DNA of 64,000 nucleotides from Hyaloperonospora brassicae. Taxonomy: Eukaryota; Oomycota; Peronosporomycetes; Peronosporales; Peronosporaceae. A program made the position numbers and the translations under genes. Of the stretch, positions 60,567 through 64,000 are shown piece by piece. Location of the stretch: the NCBI GenBank assembly GCA_947650285.1, contig CANTFL010001312.1, positions 636,542 to 700,541 of the forward strand, in the 5' to 3' direction. The first letter of the stretch is position 1. Each line of letters opens with the position of its first letter. Under the pieces are notes generated by a model. That model ran no database searches and was not told where the DNA came from. It saw only the letters and a list, made by a program, of their open reading frames with translations.

Positions 60567-61253
60567 CTAGCACACAGAGTCCATGGCGGCAAATTGCTCC
60601 GAGAGCGTCCGATTGAGCGAACAGCGCGACACGGGGTGGCGGTCCACGTCCACGTCGTCCGGCACCACTTTGCGCGCCGTCGGGAGCGCCAGTTGTGCCT
60701 CCATCTCGGGCGTCAGCGCGCAAAAGTACAGCCCGTGCCGCACGTTGAGAAAGTCCATGAGGATCTGCACAACGCCGCGGTGCGAGCTGCAGTGCTCAAT
60801 GGCGTCGACGGCCGCGTGGCGGAGCTTGGCCAGCACGTCGCGGAGGAACGCGTCGAGCGCGTCCTGTCTGCACATGCGCAGCGGGAGGCTCATGGCGCTG
60901 CAGGCGACGCACACGGGGCAGCGGTCGCTCTTGCCGCGGCTCATGGCCCCCACGAGCCGAAACATGTCGAGCACGCTCTTAAAGTCCTCTTTGCTCTTGT
61001 ACACGGACGTGCGCTTGCCTTTGCAGCCGACTTGAACCTCGAACATCTTGGTGTCCCCGAGTGCGTGGGCCTCGACGACGCGCACGCTCAGCGTCGAGCA
61101 CACGCCCGAAGCCATGCGAGCAGCGGCCGTACTGGCGCTAGTCGGACTACTGGTAGTAGTAGCAGTAGCAGTAGCAGAAGTAGTTGCAGTAGTAGCAGTA
61201 GTAGTAGTAGCAGTAGCAGTAGTAGCAATGGGAGAAGTCGCGGCAATGGTCAT
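60567..61253 (-). CDS. Possible PX-like (phosphoinositide-binding) domain protein, single exon
   Basis: The frame is open without introns and ends AAMDSVC before the stop at 60567. From the chosen ATG (61253) it gives 228 residues. About 45 residues of Thr/Ala-rich low complexity from an (ACT/GCT) repeat are followed by a globular part. Motifs there include CSTLSVRVVEAHALGDTKMF, VYKSKEDFKSVLDMFRLVG, CPVCVACSAMSLPLRMCRQD and ALDAFLRDVLAKL, with a C-terminal helix VVQILMDFLNVRHG. A beta-rich start, a K/R-x-F-x-x-L region, a Pro-containing loop and trailing helices resemble PX-like domains common in oomycete proteins. The fold assignment is an inference. The frame is also open upstream to an ATG at 61430 (287 residues), and a third ATG lies at 61115 just before the globular part. 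Confidence 0.6.
   Translation of the reverse strand: MTIAATSPIATTATATTTTATTATTSATATATTTSSPTSASTAAARMASGVCSTLSVRVVEAHALGDTKMFEVQVGCKGKRTSVYKSKEDFKSVLDMFRLVGAMSRGKSDRCPVCVACSAMSLPLRMCRQDALDAFLRDVLAKLRHAAVDAIEHCSSHRGVVQILMDFLNVRHGLYFCALTPEMEAQLALPTARKVVPDDVDVDRHPVSRCSLNRTLSEQFAAMDSVC
61153..61228. repeat. Imperfect (AGT/AGC)n trinucleotide repeat
   Basis: About 25 triplets of AGT and AGC, with a few variants, lie inside the 5' end of the PX-like frame. They encode Thr and Ala on the minus strand. The repeat is likely to vary in length between strains. Confidence 0.85.
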
Positions 61254-61363
61254 GGTAAAGTAGGGGTTGCAAAAGTAGTTGCTGCGAAAGTAGGAGCAGT
61301 GGACGTGGACGTGGCCGGGAGCTTGTTGCAAGCGTGGAGGACGGGGGCAAAGCGCTCGTTCGT

Positions 61364-61385
61364 TGGCTAAAATGGCGTGAGCTGA
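61364..61385 (-). promoter_or_regulatory. Possible oomycete-type initiator ahead of the PX-like gene
   Basis: On the minus strand GCTCACGCCATTTTAG resembles the oomycete core promoter pattern (GCTCATT-like initiator followed by a CA-T-rich block), but with mismatches and different spacing. It lies about 125 bases before the ATG at 61253, which favours that start over 61430. The match is weak. Confidence 0.2.
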
Positions 61386-63852
61386 GGGCGACGCGGCGTT
61401 TTGACAAATGGCAGCGCAGAGAGGGATCAAAACGAAAAGCGCCGAGGGGCGGCCGGCCGCGGTCGGTTTGCTCGCTTGACTGGTCTCGTGCTCTTTGTTT
61501 CACGCGGTCGGTCCGGCGCCGGCAGCTTCGCTTCAGTATCCACCACTTGGCGCGACTATGCCGCGCGCGGACCGCCCACGCCGCGGTCGGTTCCACCAAT
61601 GAACGCACGCGAGCGCAGACGAGACGACCGACGACCGTCTCGTCCCTGCGCGCCCCTGAAAAAGGAAGAAACCAAGACGAGCCACGCGGACCACCAGCGA
61701 CAAACGCCACCAAACTTGAGCGACGCCGCGATGTTTGCGACCGTCTGTGGGCACTTACACACACTTTCGCACCCACACATATGCCACGCGCGGTCCCACC
61801 CTCAACCGCGTTTCACCGTTTCGTCGGTGGTTTTGTGCGAGTTTGTTACTCACAAATGCGACGTGCGAGCGAACGGCGCACCCAACTCGACTTGCGTTTC
61901 GATCGACTTGCCGCAAGAACTGAGCTGGTCATCGACTGTTTGGCTGGTGGCTGGTGGATGCATCTGAGCTGAGCTGATGCACACGGGTACGTGCGCGCAT
62001 CATCCAGTCCCTTTGCCTGAGACATGGGATGCCCGCAGCTACCGAGCGAGAATGTTTGATGTGGAGCGAGGGCTACAGAATATGTACCTACTATCGGTGC
62101 AAAGCCCCGAGCGAGCAAGCGAGCGGCTGCCACTGTACCCGACGCTTGTTGATTAGAAGAGATCACGTAAAGAGCCGGCGGCTTTTTGCAGGACAAATCG
62201 ATTGAGCACTAGAGGATACAAAACAGTCGGACTTTTCGCATCGGCAGGAAGTGCGTGTCGCGTTAGAGAGTCAACAAACGGTAGCACCGTCGACGACTAT
62301 CGTCGCACCGCGCACCTACAGTATCTGAGCATAGCAGCAGATTGTGCCGGTGTCGCGAGTGCGTGCGGACGCGAAGTCCAGGACGGTATCCCATCGTCCG
62401 TCGCGACAAGCTGAGGCTGAGGGTGAGATATCTTTTATAGTCAGTTATAAGCGGACGTGTTAGGGGATACATAGCAGGGCATGTCTCAAGTCACCACGAG
62501 CGGTCGGATAAGTTGGGCGTCGACGTATGTCTGTTTAGTCACAGAATACGACAGACGTCCGCCATCTAACCGATTGTCTCTCCCGTGCGGCGGCATGAAG
62601 CACATAGTCTCGGCAACTGCCCGCAGTGCGAACGTACGTCCTGATCTTCGAACAGTCGCACAAAAGCGTCTGACGAATTTGTCAAATTGCAGTACAATAG
62701 CACTCTGTCCGGATCAGCAAACACCGCGCTGTGCGTGTTCTTGCCTGACTAACCACGGGTTGGCATCGGTCTCCAAAGATCGTAGCACTTGTCGAGAAGC
62801 GTTGCGGGTGCAAGCGAGATCGCACATGACCATGATAGCAATCTCCAAAGGCACTGCTTCCTACGATGCCCAGCGGTGGGCGGTCGATAGGAGGGTGGTC
62901 TGAACTTATCGTCTACGCAAGGTACAATATGTAGAAGAGGCCTGCCTGGCTCACGATCGAATTCCGAGAACCAGTGCCGTTATGGATCCGCCTATTACAC
63001 GCGCTCTCTTGTGACGTACGCTTGCACGCTCTTCACGTGAGAAGGGTGCGACTTGCCGAGCGCCATTGTCAATCGAGGGACGCTGGTCTTGCTTCCTGTC
63101 CTGCGCAGACAGATGGGGACACATGAAAGGCTGCGTTCTTTTTCTGCACGACAACGCGGCTGCTGTGTCTGCTCAAATTGTTGTGGAGCAGTTTTAAAAC
63201 CGCTGCTTTGGCTCGACGTGAAAACGCTTGTCCTCGACTACTCTATACAGCAAAGTGAGATGTGAGTTGGGCATGCTAGACGCCGACCTCATGAGAAAGG
63301 GAGCATCGAATACGAAGTGAGCCGCAGAAGCGGTTGTAAGTGCAGATGTAAGCTCACCGACTTGCTGCAATGAGAAACCTTTGAAGACGCTGTTGGGGCG
63401 CCGACGACAGCATATGACGTCGTCTTTTTTTGCTGCTTTTGCGACAGCTACCTGTGACGTTAGGCTCAGCGCGACGATCATCGGGATCTGTGTCGGCGCA
63501 AAGGGAAGCGCCTGCAGAGTAAGGAAGCAGCACCCTCGGTGTTGGACCCGTCACGACATTATGTGCCATTGGACAGAGGATCGTCTCCCGTATTGGGACG
63601 ATTGGGTTACACTGACGATTGTACAAAAGACAAGATGTCAATGCAAGTACAGTAACATCAGATTGACCGCTGGACAACAAAATGAGGGGAAACCAGAGAC
63701 GAATAATTACATTGGCTTTGGTCGCATCTTCCTGTCCGCGGAATGTGTAATGCTGTGTGAAGCGGTAGAGCGAAAAGCCGCACAGTTTGTACGGACCAAC
63801 CTGATTGTTATAAGTAGCTGCATAGGGAAGATCCACGTGCCTTAGCATGCAG
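61386..63852. other. GC-rich then mixed intergenic sequence
   Basis: The first 600 bases are strongly GC-rich, and long overlapping frames on both strands (up to 212 codons plus, 209 codons minus) are arginine- and serine-rich composition effects without motifs. From about 62000 to 63850 frames of up to 140 codons (62481-62903 plus) have no recognised similarity. It probably includes the upstream region of the PX-like gene. Confidence 0.35.
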
Positions 63853-64000
63853 TGTAGCGGGGCACACCCTTGCGTGAACTTAACGCAAGGGTATCGGTGC
63901 CCCGACAGACGTACACAAGGCAAGCGAGGAAGCGTAGATAAGGGAAAAGCAGAACTGTTATATTAATATAATTAAGTCTTTTGTTACTGTCTCTCTGTTT
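63853..64000 (-). repeat. LTR of copy D, cut by the window edge
   Basis: From TGTAGCGGGGCACACCCTTG onward the sequence matches the reversed end of the copy C LTR, including the GACAGACGTACACAAGGCAAG block and the AT-rich inverted-repeat arm. No primer-binding site or gag precedes it. In minus orientation it is therefore either the 3' LTR of an element lying to the right or a solo LTR. Confidence 0.85.

Noticed and set aside
60489..61370. 293-codon plus-strand frame opposite the PX-like gene
   Set aside because: It is His/Ala/Arg-rich and ends in a poly-Ser run made by the trinucleotide repeat. The minus strand has the protein-like sequence.
61334..61972. 212-codon and 188-codon plus-strand frames and a 209-codon minus frame in the same GC-rich stretch
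   Set aside because: They overlap one another, are Arg/Ser/Pro-rich with no domain, and lie in the likely promoter region of the PX-like gene. High GC content removes stops by chance.
63354..63923. 189-codon minus-strand frame near the right edge
   Set aside because: It begins inside the LTR of copy D and has no recognisable motif.

Overview
The window reads as a gene-poor, transposon-rich stretch of a eukaryotic nuclear chromosome. An oomycete of the Phytophthora/downy-mildew type is the best guess. This is an inference from three things: chromodomain Ty3/gypsy elements, DDE/Tigger-type transposase relics resembling those I associate with oomycete genomes, and one intron-free host-like gene that may carry a PX-like fold. 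No rRNA, tRNA, CRISPR array, phage or bacterial operon was seen. Most of the window is AT-rich sequence with stops in all frames.

Layout. Four copies of one Ty3/gypsy family lie in the window. Copy A (1-1145, minus) is the LTR and a stop-riddled gag start, running off the left edge. Copy B (2606-10375, plus) is nearly full length but very decayed. Copy C (50376-58355, plus) is structurally complete, with two LTRs, a primer-binding site, gag, pol, a polypurine tract and a 5-bp target duplication. Copy D (63853 onward, minus) is an LTR cut by the right edge. Between them lie three separate DNA-transposase relics (15345-16360 minus; 35300-38570 plus; 43799-45240 plus), a roughly 20-bp minisatellite (48887-49036) and long AT-rich stretches with nothing recognisable. 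At the right, around 59.6-62 kb, the sequence becomes GC-rich. It holds one probable host gene on the minus strand (60567-61253), preceded in transcription by a promoter-like stretch and carrying a trinucleotide repeat.

Two signals in copy C stand out. First, its whole length (LTRs, gag, pol and 3' region) is built from closely spaced short inverted repeats, often perfect 8-13 bp arms around loops of 0-16 bases, every few tens of bases. This is far above chance and is not seen in neighbouring sequence. Second, the 3' 1.6 kb carries a long open frame on the strand opposite to gag-pol. It has an acidic Ser/Ala-rich start, a basic middle and a strongly heptad-like C-terminus, and it runs antisense through the chromodomain end of pol. 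The same antisense segments are recognisable in the ancient copy B.

How the parts work together. Copy C has an intact gag, but pol has at least five in-frame stops and two frameshifts, so it probably cannot move on its own. Apart from the candidate PX-like gene, nothing else in the window is likely to be a functional cellular gene.
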